A stretch of DNA of 11,778 nucleotides, taken from assembly GCA_003641555.1 (NCBI GenBank), contig QNAT01000010.1, forward strand, positions 1 to 11,778, given 5' to 3'. The notes below the pieces were generated by a model, which worked only from the letters and a program-made list of their open reading frames with translations, did no database searches and had not been told where the DNA came from. Below, in pieces: positions 1-7,608 of this stretch. This stretch comes from Thermotoga sp. Its GTDB lineage: Bacteria; Thermotogota; Thermotogae; B3-G13. The first letter of the stretch is position 1, and each line of letters opens with the position of its first letter. Position numbers and translations under genes: made by a program.

Positions 1-180
1 CTACCACGAAAATAACATCATTCAACATCTTCTTTACTTTGTGTTAACTCGCGGCTAATGCGAATTTCGTAATGCCGACTTAAAGTCAAAACCTCAACAG
101 GATGCATTGTCTTTTGTGGATCAATTTCATCTTACACTATATGGATGACGACACAACTTTGGTATCGAGGTTATCTACAT
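1..180. other. Unassigned left-edge region with short palindromes
   Basis: No gene is recognised here. A plus-strand frame is open from the window edge to a TAA at 56-58 (18 codons), so it could be the tail of a convergent gene, but the stretch is too short to judge. A 29-codon minus-strand frame (ATG at 107, TGA ending at 18) has no recognisable family and no clear ribosome binding site. The region holds a possible imperfect hairpin with CGGC at 52-55 facing GCCG at 74-77, with CGAA/TTCG inside it, and an 11-nt palindrome GACTTAAAGTC at 77-87. Neither is followed by a T-run that would make a convincing terminator for the minus-strand operon. Confidence 0.4.
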
Positions 181-876
181 TTAAGAAAGAGATAAGGTAA
201 TCCAGTCTAAGAATATAACTACCAGTAAAGCAGGCAAAAAATTCCCCACTTTTATCTCTTTTATATGCAATAATCTTATCCCTATTAAGATAACTATAAG
301 GCCTCCAACTCCGCTGAAATCATTTATGTATGGTTTAACACCGATGAACTTTATCAAACTCGCTATCTGTATAAGAAATCCTTCGATGACATATACTGCA
401 CCGGCAGAAAAAACAACCCCCTTTCCATAAGCTGATGCCAGTATGATCGAAGATATACCATCCATCATAGATTTGAGTAAGAGCAATTCTGAGGAAGAAG
501 ATATTCCGCTTTGAATACATCCCAATATAGTCATAGGACCAACTACAAAAAGTACTAAGGCTGTAACAAAACCTTTAACAAATCTATCTCTCCCTTCAAT
601 CATGAAGAAATGTCTCAAACTATCAGCGAACGCATCCAACTTCTTTTCTATTTCTACTGCTTCTCCAAACACTCCCCCTATTGCAAGACTTACAAGAACG
701 ATGATCAAGTATTTTGCATCGAGTGACATCTTAACACCTATTATAATGGTTGTTACCCCTATCGCTTCGAATAATACCTCTTTTAACCTTTCAGTTAATC
801 TTTTACCAACAAAGAGTCCTAAAAAACTCCCTACCAATATGGTTATACCATTTACTATTGCTCCAATATTTAACAT
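181..876 (-). CDS. DUF554 (YqgA/YdfK-like) integral membrane protein
   Basis: This 231-residue protein is almost entirely hydrophobic, with about six or seven membrane segments (roughly residues 5-24, 37-50, 56-72, 101-120, 139-172, 189-204 and 212-229). It matches the pattern of the DUF554 family. Visible family features are the glycine-rich N-terminus (NIGAIVNG), VGPMTILGCIQSG at about 112-124, KSMMDGISSI at about 135-144 and VGNFLPALL near the C-terminus. The usual family length is about 220-240 residues, so it looks complete. The molecular function of DUF554 is not established; a transport or channel role has been suggested only by its topology. The ATG at 876 follows a GGGGAT-like ribosome binding site and lies 20 nt after the uvrB stop, so it is probably the last gene of the operon. 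Family assignment is firm; function is unknown. Confidence 0.88.
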   Translation of the reverse strand: MLNIGAIVNGITILVGSFLGLFVGKRLTERLKEVLFEAIGVTTIIIGVKMSLDAKYLIIVLVSLAIGGVFGEAVEIEKKLDAFADSLRHFFMIEGRDRFVKGFVTALVLFVVGPMTILGCIQSGISSSSELLLLKSMMDGISSIILASAYGKGVVFSAGAVYVIEGFLIQIASLIKFIGVKPYINDFSGVGGLIVILIGIRLLHIKEIKVGNFLPALLVVIFLDWITLSLS

Positions 877-896
877 ACTTCCTATCCCCTTGATTC

Positions 897-2894
897 CTAT
901 CTTTTACGCACTTTCAATTTCATCAACTCATCCCTTATTTGTGCGGCATCTTCAAAGCGCAATTCACTTGCTGCCTTTGCCATCTCATCTCGTAAAATTT
1001 GAATGTATTCTTCTCTATCGAATAGATTCGTAAGGGAAAAGAGTTCTTCCACAGCCTTGCTCCGTTTAATCTTTATTTTCTTTTCCCTGTAACCGAATTC
1101 CTCAAACATACCTTTTTCTATAGGTTTTATTATAGTCTTAGGGATTATACCATGACTTATATTGTATCCCATCTGAATCTTTCTCCTCCTGTTCGTCTCC
1201 TCCATTGCCCTTTTCATGGCATTGGTTAACATATCAGCATACATTATTACCTTTCCATTTATGTTCCTCGCGGTTCTGCCCATAGTCTGGATCAAACTAA
1301 CCTCCGATCTAAGATAACCTTCTTTATCTGCATCCAGTATAGCAACCAATGAAACTTCTGGAAGATCTAATCCTTCCCTCAGCAAGTTTATACCTACTAC
1401 TACATCTATTTCTCCTTTTCTCAATTTTCTCAAGATCTTCACCCTTTCAATGGTATCTATATCCGAGTGAAGATAAAGTGAATTTATTCCCATTTCTCCA
1501 AGATAATCTGATAACCTTTCAGAACTACGCTTCGTCAGTGTAGTAACCAATACTCTTTCATTCCTTTGCTTTCTTATATTTATCTCTTTCAGCAGATCAT
1601 CTATTTGTCCTTCCGTTTGCCTCACTTCCACAGCCGGGTCTACAAGTCCCGTGGGACGAATGATCTGTTCTACTACTCTCTTAGAAACCTCTATTTCATA
1701 TTTTCCGGGGGTTGCGGATACGAAAACGATATGAGGCACACGTTCTAAGAACTCATCGAATCTCAAAGGTCTGTTATCATAAGCACTCGGTAATCTGAAA
1801 CCGTAATCTATCAAATTCTTCTTTCTCGCCCTATCGCCTCTGGACATGGCATGTAATTGAGGAACAGTTATATGTGATTCATCTATGAAAACGAGATAAT
1901 CATCCGGAAAATAATCCAACAACGTCCAGGGAGGTTCACCAGGTTTCTTCCCGGAAAAATGTCTTGAATAATTCTCTATACCAGAACAATACCCTATCTC
2001 TTTCATAGATTCCATATCGAATCTCGTTCTCTGTTCAAGTCTTTCTGCCTCCAGGTACTTTCCCTGAGATCTGAATTCTTCCACCCTTATTTTCAACTCT
2101 TCCTTTATAGAAAGCAAAGCATTGTTTATGGCTTCTTCTGTCGTTATGAATTCCTTCGCTGGAAATATGAGAACACTATCGTACTCTTCGACTTTCCTTC
2201 TATTAACAGGATCAAAGGAATATATCTCATCTATCTCATCATCAAAAAAATTAACCCCTATACACAGATCTTCGTAATTGGGAAATATCTCCAATCTATC
2301 ACCTTTAAGACGAAATTTCCCTCGCTGAAGTTCACCGTTAGTTCGTTCGTAACGCATCTTTGCCAATTTTCTCAAGAGATCCCTGTGTCCAAATCTTTCA
2401 CTTTTGAGAAGATGTAGATTTATATCCCTGAAATCCCGGGGATCACCACTGGCATATATACAGGAAACACTTGCCACAACAACAACATCTCGTCTTGTTA
2501 TTACGGATTTCAACGTCGAAAGCCTCATCTTCTGTATGATATCATTTATATCCGTTTCCTTTTCTATGTATACATCCTTGGTAGGAATGTAGGCTTCGGG
2601 ACGATAGTAGTCGTAATAGCTAACAAAAAATTCTACCCTGTTTTCAGGGAGAAATTCCTTAAACTCATTGTAAAGTTGAGCAGCAAGGGCTTTGTTGGGT
2701 GATATAACCAGAGTAGGAAGTTGTACCTTTTCTATCACATTTGCCATTGTGAAAGTCTTTCCTGATCCAGTTACGCCTAATAGTGTAGTGAATTTGTTGT
2801 TTGAAAGCACACTCTCGCTTAATTCTTTTATTGCCTGAGGTTGATCCCCTGTTGGAATGAGTTTGGATATGACATGAAACTCATTGTGTTTCAT
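897..2894 (-). CDS. uvrB: UvrABC excinuclease subunit B
   Basis: UvrB is the damage-verifying helicase-like subunit of bacterial nucleotide excision repair. It is loaded by UvrA and recruits UvrC for incision. From the chosen ATG at 2894 the protein has 665 residues, the usual family length. It opens with the PTGDQPQAI box at 14-22, then the Walker A motif GVTGSGKT (40-47). The tyrosine-rich beta-hairpin [12 protein letters not shown], which inserts behind the lesion, lies near residues 94-105. Next come the Walker B-like DESHIT, helicase motifs around SATPGKYE and the QTMGRTARN motif VI. A C-terminal UVR domain follows ([14 protein letters not shown]) that contacts UvrC. The frame stays open to another in-frame start at 2960, but those 22 extra residues are not family-like and would lie inside the upstream HD-GYP gene. 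The chosen start overlaps that gene by 14 nt and has only a weak AAGAAA ribosome binding site, so translational coupling is likely. Confidence 0.97.
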   Translation of the reverse strand: MKHNEFHVISKLIPTGDQPQAIKELSESVLSNNKFTTLLGVTGSGKTFTMANVIEKVQLPTLVISPNKALAAQLYNEFKEFLPENRVEFFVSYYDYYRPEAYIPTKDVYIEKETDINDIIQKMRLSTLKSVITRRDVVVVASVSCIYASGDPRDFRDINLHLLKSERFGHRDLLRKLAKMRYERTNGELQRGKFRLKGDRLEIFPNYEDLCIGVNFFDDEIDEIYSFDPVNRRKVEEYDSVLIFPAKEFITTEEAINNALLSIKEELKIRVEEFRSQGKYLEAERLEQRTRFDMESMKEIGYCSGIENYSRHFSGKKPGEPPWTLLDYFPDDYLVFIDESHITVPQLHAMSRGDRARKKNLIDYGFRLPSAYDNRPLRFDEFLERVPHIVFVSATPGKYEIEVSKRVVEQIIRPTGLVDPAVEVRQTEGQIDDLLKEINIRKQRNERVLVTTLTKRSSERLSDYLGEMGINSLYLHSDIDTIERVKILRKLRKGEIDVVVGINLLREGLDLPEVSLVAILDADKEGYLRSEVSLIQTMGRTARNINGKVIMYADMLTNAMKRAMEETNRRRKIQMGYNISHGIIPKTIIKPIEKGMFEEFGYREKKIKIKRSKAVEELFSLTNLFDREEYIQILRDEMAKAASELRFEDAAQIRDELMKLKVRKR

Positions 2895-4053
2895 TTTTCT
2901 TAATAACACTCTCAATAATAAGGTCGATTTTGGATAGGTCCAGGCGCTCTCCCTTTTCAAACTTCTCGCTTTCCAGAACCCTCACGATCGGTCTGACAAG
3001 CATTCCAGGATTCTGTTGTATGGCTACTACCTTAGAACCATCGGACAGATACATAACCGTCCCTCTCGGATATATGCCCATGCTCTTCACAAGCACATTT
3101 GCTACATCGGGATTCAACTTACCGAGTCCGGCATCTTCTATTATAGCTGAAACAGCTATATAGGGATTACGTGCGTTGCTGTAAGCCCGCATCGTAGTAA
3201 TGGCATCATACTCATCGGCTATGCTTACAATTGAAGTGAAAAAACTTATTTCATCACCCTTCTTACCTCTTGGATAACCACTTCCATCCAATCTTTCATG
3301 ATGATCCAATATCATTTCTTCAGCGTTCCTATCGTTTAAGGAAGATTCTCGAGCGATTTCATATCCAAAGATAGGATGCTTCTTTATGATTGCGAATTCT
3401 TTAGGAGTTAACTTGCGTTCCGAGAAGAGAATTTCCTTTGGAATCTTACATTTACCAACATCATGAAGCATGGCACCAGTGGCAAGCGATATGAGATTCT
3501 CCCTATTTAAATCTAAATTGATGCCCAGATACAAGGAAAGCATGGCTACATTTATAGAATGTGTATAGGTATAATCACTGTAATCCCTTAATTTCAGTAA
3601 AATGGGTTGTATGTTCGAACTTTCCTTTTCCTGAATTTCATTTACTACCTCACTCACTATTCTTTTTACACTTTGAGGATTGAAAGCACCTCGTTCATCG
3701 ATCTCTTCCACTATCCTCTCCACAGTATCGAGGGCTTTTTTTATGATCTCAACAGAAATAGTCGTTGGAACTTCGTAATCGGGTAATTCTCTCATCTTTT
3801 CTATGTATATAGAACGTTTGAGCTCGATCGCAGAACTTAAAGTAGCATCAACAGCATTATAATTTCCCTCTTCTATCTCATCCAGTGTTTCCACAGGCAG
3901 CCAGGAAACGTTCCACTTACTCTTGAGTAATGCTATATCTGCATTAGATAGTTTTTTTCCTTTCTTGAATATTACTACACCCTCTTGCTCATCCTTGAGA
4001 TCTTCAGTTAAAACAACACCTGGTAAAGCATCCTTCAATCTTACCCACCGCAT
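2881..4053 (-). CDS. HD-GYP domain protein, probable c-di-GMP phosphodiesterase (copy B)
   Basis: This 390-residue cytoplasmic protein has an N-terminal DUF3391-like region ([15 protein letters not shown], about 1-60), a helical linker, and an HD-GYP domain from about 150 to 320. The expected metal ligands are visible: H165, H197-D198 in LHDVGK, H226 in KKHP, H251-H252 and D280. The GYP signature lies at 259-261 in [16 protein letters not shown] enzymes hydrolyse c-di-GMP, usually to GMP or pGpG. A short C-terminal beta-rich region ([13 protein letters not shown]) is common in the family. There is no receiver or sensor domain. The start is ATG 4053, because AAAGGAG at 4062-4068 sits 8 nt upstream; a TTG at 4071 would place that ribosome binding site inside the gene. 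It follows the paralogous copy A by 14 nt. Family is certain; substrate and activity are inferred. Confidence 0.93.
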   Translation of the reverse strand: MRWVRLKDALPGVVLTEDLKDEQEGVVIFKKGKKLSNADIALLKSKWNVSWLPVETLDEIEEGNYNAVDATLSSAIELKRSIYIEKMRELPDYEVPTTISVEIIKKALDTVERIVEEIDERGAFNPQSVKRIVSEVVNEIQEKESSNIQPILLKLRDYSDYTYTHSINVAMLSLYLGINLDLNRENLISLATGAMLHDVGKCKIPKEILFSERKLTPKEFAIIKKHPIFGYEIARESSLNDRNAEEMILDHHERLDGSGYPRGKKGDEISFFTSIVSIADEYDAITTMRAYSNARNPYIAVSAIIEDAGLGKLNPDVANVLVKSMGIYPRGTVMYLSDGSKVVAIQQNPGMLVRPIVRVLESEKFEKGERLDLSKIDLIIESVIKKNETQ

Positions 4054-4061
4054 TTTGATCA

Positions 4062-4068
4062 CTCCTTT
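4062..4068 (-). promoter_or_regulatory. Shine-Dalgarno site of HD-GYP copy B
   Basis: AAAGGAG begins on the last base of the copy A stop codon and lies 8 nt before ATG 4053. It decides the start of copy B in favour of that ATG over the in-frame TTG at 4071. Confidence 0.75.
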
Positions 4069-5255
4069 CAAAGATTTCTTGCATCCTCGAATTCGGCGAT
4101 ACTCAATATTCTGAAGACCCCTAAAGAATGCTGTTTACTCAAATCTACAATACTTCCTACTTTTAATCCTCTGCTCGATATTATTTTTACCACTGGCAAG
4201 GTAGGAAAACCCTGATTAGAAACCACTGCAACTGCCGTGGAACCATCTGTTAATTCTACAGGTGTCCCAGGAGGATAGATTCCTATAGTATTTATGAGGC
4301 AATTCACAACTCTTTCATCCAATTTCTTACCAGAATCCTTTATTATTAAACTCATAGCATCGTATGGATTTGAAGGATTGCGATATGGCCTTATAGTTGT
4401 CAATGCATCATACACATCTGCCACACCTGTTATCCTCGAAAATATACCTATCTCATCGCCCTTTTTGTTCAAGGGATATCCAGTCCCATCCAATTTTTCA
4501 TGATGTTCTGTTATGGGACGCAAGATACTCGCATCTTCCACACCAGAATCTCTTGCAATTTCAAAACCATATATCGGATGCTTTCTTATCAGTGCTATCT
4601 CTTCTTTTGAAAGACGCCGAGGGGCATTCAGGATATCATTGGGTATTTTCACTTTTCCAACATCGTGCAAGAGGGCCCCAATGGAAAGACGCTTGATATC
4701 TTCCGGATCGAGATGTATTTGTAAGGCTAAAAATATGGAGGTGGTAGCAACATTTACAGAATGGGCATAAGTGTAATCGTCATAATTCTTCAATTTCAAT
4801 AAGGGTAATAAAACGCTTTCTTTGTATCTCAAAGTGGCTTCATTTACTAAAGATTCACCCATATTTTTCACAGATTCTATCTCCACCTTTCCACCTTCCG
4901 AAGCTTCACTCATGAACTTTTCCACAGCACTCACAGAACGCTTCAGCATATCGTGAGAAAAGAGTTCCATACGCTCGTTCAATATCTCATCTGGAAGTTT
5001 TTCAAGATACATGTTATCGAGGACATCCTCTACTTCTCCTACTCTATAAGATAGAGGAGTTTGGACTAAACTATCACTTACGGTGTAAACAGGTATCCAT
5101 GACACGGTTTTATTCTTCTTCAAAAATAGGATATCATCTTTTGATAGAGTATGGTCTTTTTCATAGATTATTTCGAGGGTTATTTCATCTCGAAGTTCCT
5201 GCGCCAATTTCATACCAGCCTCAACGTTTTCCAATCTTATCCATCTCGTTCCCAT
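4068..5255 (-). CDS. HD-GYP domain protein, probable c-di-GMP phosphodiesterase (copy A)
   Basis: This 395-residue paralogue of the next gene has the same layout: a DUF3391-like N-terminus (RWIRLENVEAGMKLAQEL), a helical linker, an HD-GYP domain and a beta-rich tail (IYPPGTPVELTDG). Metal ligands fall at identical residue numbers to copy B: H165, H197-D198, H226, H251-H252 and D280, with GYP at 259-261 in HHEKLDGTGYP. That indicates tandem duplication followed by considerable divergence outside the motifs. The likely role is cyclic-di-GMP hydrolysis in the cytoplasm; there is no fused sensor or membrane segment. The start is ambiguous. ATG 5255 has AGGAG 12 nt upstream (5268-5272), while the in-frame TTG at 5267 directly abuts that site, so ATG is preferred. 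The M16 gene stop lies 4 nt upstream. Activity is inferred from intact motifs. Confidence 0.92.
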   Translation of the reverse strand: MGTRWIRLENVEAGMKLAQELRDEITLEIIYEKDHTLSKDDILFLKKNKTVSWIPVYTVSDSLVQTPLSYRVGEVEDVLDNMYLEKLPDEILNERMELFSHDMLKRSVSAVEKFMSEASEGGKVEIESVKNMGESLVNEATLRYKESVLLPLLKLKNYDDYTYAHSVNVATTSIFLALQIHLDPEDIKRLSIGALLHDVGKVKIPNDILNAPRRLSKEEIALIRKHPIYGFEIARDSGVEDASILRPITEHHEKLDGTGYPLNKKGDEIGIFSRITGVADVYDALTTIRPYRNPSNPYDAMSLIIKDSGKKLDERVVNCLINTIGIYPPGTPVELTDGSTAVAVVSNQGFPTLPVVKIISSRGLKVGSIVDLSKQHSLGVFRILSIAEFEDARNL

Positions 5256-5259
5256 AGAT

Positions 5260-6501
5260 TTATACAACTCCTGTATTCAATCTATCCGTGTCTTTGGCAA
5301 GAACAGCAAGGGCACGTTTTTGAGAAAATAAAGAATTCGCTAATGAATTAACACCATCTATGGTAACAGAATCTATTTTTTCAAGTATCTCATCTGTATT
5401 TAGGAGAGGAAGGGAATGAATACCTCTGTTAAAGAGATGCTGCATTATGGAGAAAGTGCTTTCTACACCTAATAGAAATTCGCCTTTTATCTTTTCTTTA
5501 GCATCATAAACTTCCTCTTCCATTACTCCATTTTGTCTAATCTTATTTAGTTCCTCATTTATTAGAGATAACGCTTTCTCAAATCTATCGGTGGAGGTTG
5601 CCCCATAAACATATAACAATCCATTATTATGATATGAATTGACATCAGAATAAATTGTGTAAACAAGCCCCTCTTTTTCTCTTATTGTTTCGAAGAGGCG
5701 AGAAGTTGATCCACCACCTAATATTGTATGTAGAACTGATAACTCATATATCTTTTCATCCTTTAATGGCAGAGATTGTAAACCTACAATGAAGTGAACT
5801 TGTTGAACTTCTTTTTCTACATATGTGGGGGCAAAATTGGGAGAAATAAAAGGATGATATCTGTGCTCTTCTCCCATCTGGTTTTCACTCAGATGTTTTA
5901 TCAAATCCAGGGCATATTTCTCACCGAATTTTCCCACTATACACAATACGGCATTATTTGGATGATAGAATCGAGAAAAATGTTCTACAATGTCCTGTCG
6001 TTCAATGCGTTTCACCTCATCGATATTTCCAGTAATACTACGTCCAAATGAAGAATCTTGCCAGAAACCTGAAATGAATCTATCGTATAAATGTTCTGCA
6101 GGGGAATCTTCATACATCTTTATCTCTTCTATTATCACCTTTTTTTCCTTTTCAATCTCTTCAGGAGGAAAGAGCGGATGCTGAACTACATCGAAGATCA
6201 CATCAAGAGCCCTATCCAGATATTTATCTGGAACCTTTGAGAAAATCAGTGTGTATTCTCTACCCGTTAGGGCATTTACTTCTCCTCCTATTGATTCGAT
6301 CCTGTGCCTTATTTCATAAGAAGAATACTTTCGAGTTCCCTTAAATATAACATGTTCAAGAAAATGACTTATACCTTTTTTCCCTCTTTCATCACTCGAT
6401 GCCCCACCCTTTATTCCGTAACCTATAGTCACAGATCTCACGTAGGGGATAGGATAAAGAATAACCCTTAAACCGTTTTTCAATCTTATATTATTTATCA
6501 C
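5260..6501 (-). CDS. M16 family zinc peptidase (processing-protease-like)
   Basis: This 413-residue protein belongs to the M16 insulinase/mitochondrial-processing-peptidase family, close in length and motifs to bacterial MlpA/YmxG-type proteins. The inverted zinc site HFLEH (H46, E49, H50) is intact, and the third ligand is probably E126 in VIIEEIKMYED, 76 residues after H50 as is typical. The second half carries the partner-domain motif GGGSTSRLFETIREKEGLVY, including the Arg/Tyr pair associated with substrate binding. There is no signal peptide, so a cytoplasmic enzyme acting on peptides or small unfolded substrates is expected; its target is unknown. The start is GTG at 6501, in a GTGA overlap with the stop of the upstream TPR gene, which implies translational coupling. 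An AAGGAG lies about 13 nt upstream, a rather long spacing. Family and catalytic competence are well supported. Confidence 0.93.
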   Translation of the reverse strand: MINNIRLKNGLRVILYPIPYVRSVTIGYGIKGGASSDERGKKGISHFLEHVIFKGTRKYSSYEIRHRIESIGGEVNALTGREYTLIFSKVPDKYLDRALDVIFDVVQHPLFPPEEIEKEKKVIIEEIKMYEDSPAEHLYDRFISGFWQDSSFGRSITGNIDEVKRIERQDIVEHFSRFYHPNNAVLCIVGKFGEKYALDLIKHLSENQMGEEHRYHPFISPNFAPTYVEKEVQQVHFIVGLQSLPLKDEKIYELSVLHTILGGGSTSRLFETIREKEGLVYTIYSDVNSYHNNGLLYVYGATSTDRFEKALSLINEELNKIRQNGVMEEEVYDAKEKIKGEFLLGVESTFSIMQHLFNRGIHSLPLLNTDEILEKIDSVTIDGVNSLANSLFSQKRALAVLAKDTDRLNTGVV

Positions 6502-7595
6502 TTCGTTTTAGCTGCTCCTTCCTCAATATTTTTAAATACCTTGACTATTTCATCTACATCTTCTTGCTCATATTTTTCTTTGTCTTCATATTTATCCATC
6601 AAATATTGAAATTGTGTATCCTTATCTAATCCCGCGTATTCTACTACTTGTGAAGCACTCTCAATATCCTCTTTAGTGATTTCAACCGTTTTCTGTATGT
6701 CCGATAACTCCTTTTCCTCTGGAGATTCACCTTCAGTAGAAGATTGAGCTGGAGGAGTTATATCAACGTTTTCCTCTACTTTTACTTCTTCTGCGGGTTT
6801 CGATGCAAGTTGTCTTATATCTTGCTCCAGAAGTTGACTTTCTTCAGATGGTTTCTCTGCGATCTGTTTCTCCTCGGGTTCTTTTCCCTTTTCCTCTTCA
6901 AGAATATCGGCAAATTGAGATACCTCTTCTCCTAACAAGGTACTGAAGTCTATCTCTTTTTGAAAGTTACTCGGTTCCTTTTCTACAGGTTCTGTCTGCT
7001 CTGGAGGTGGTGCGGTTTCCTCAGGTGGGGAAGTAGTGCCCTGCTTGACGAAGACGTGTTGAATCCTGAGATAGAGATTGGTAAAGGTATTTCTTTTCCA
7101 TTCGAGAAAACCGAAGAAGAAAAAATATGAAAAGATTGAAAGAGAGTATACGAGGAATACTGCAAGATTACTGGCTTTCCTTGTTGTTGGAGGCGAGGGA
7201 GAAGAGATAGAGTGCCCGGCTTTTATCACATCTACTATGTTACTCGTGCTCAACGGATGTTGATTTATATAAGAAAGAAAAACTTTAGCGATGTTTTCAT
7301 CACTGAAGATAGATAGGTATGTCCTGGCTGTTTCAAGATCTCCACTGTAATATGCCGTTATACCCAGCAACAATTTCAACTTTGGCATCCTGGATTCAAG
7401 TTCAGGATATCGCTTTAAGGCCATTTCAAAATACTTCTGTGCCTTGTTATAATCACCATCTTCAAACGCATTCTTGCCTGCATCTACAAGCGAAAGTGGA
7501 TTTTTATCCATAATGTTTTCCTGGCTCAACACCATTACACAGAAAAGTAATGCTATAATAAGAATAGAACACGTATAGCGTAGCAAACGGGGCAT
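6498..7595 (-). CDS. TPR-containing membrane protein with acidic C-terminal tail
   Basis: I do not recognise a named family. From ATG 7595 the protein has 365 residues. A hydrophobic N-terminus (about 6-25) looks like a signal peptide or anchor. Residues about 34-100 resemble two to three tetratricopeptide repeats (AFEDGDYNKAQKYFEMALKR, then AYYSGDLETARTYLSIF). A second strong membrane segment lies at about 143-164, followed by a Pro/Glu/Lys-rich, probably disordered acidic region (about 187-345). If the first segment is cleaved or spans, the TPR part is outside the membrane and the acidic tail inside. TPRs normally mediate protein contacts, so an adaptor role is plausible but unproven. The ATG is supported by GAGGTGA at 7601-7607; an in-frame start at 7631 would overlap the upstream gene. 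It lies 13 nt after the hydrolase-like gene and overlaps the M16 gene, so it may work with either. Confidence 0.82.
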   Translation of the reverse strand: MPRLLRYTCSILIIALLFCVMVLSQENIMDKNPLSLVDAGKNAFEDGDYNKAQKYFEMALKRYPELESRMPKLKLLLGITAYYSGDLETARTYLSIFSDENIAKVFLSYINQHPLSTSNIVDVIKAGHSISSPSPPTTRKASNLAVFLVYSLSIFSYFFFFGFLEWKRNTFTNLYLRIQHVFVKQGTTSPPEETAPPPEQTEPVEKEPSNFQKEIDFSTLLGEEVSQFADILEEEKGKEPEEKQIAEKPSEESQLLEQDIRQLASKPAEEVKVEENVDITPPAQSSTEGESPEEKELSDIQKTVEITKEDIESASQVVEYAGLDKDTQFQYLMDKYEDKEKYEQEDVDEIVKVFKNIEEGAAKTK

Positions 7596-7608
7596 AAAGA
7601 TCACCTCT

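Noticed and set aside
602..1033. 143-codon plus-strand frame
   Set aside because: It is antisense to the DUF554 gene and the end of uvrB, is low-complexity in composition, and both opposite genes are well supported.
2895..2960. N-terminal extension of UvrB by 22 residues
   Set aside because: The extra residues are unlike any UvrB N-terminus and lie inside the HD-GYP gene; starting at 2894 gives the normal family length and N-terminal box.
4054..4071. TTG start for HD-GYP copy B at 4071
   Set aside because: A strong AAAGGAG lies downstream of it at the right distance from ATG 4053.
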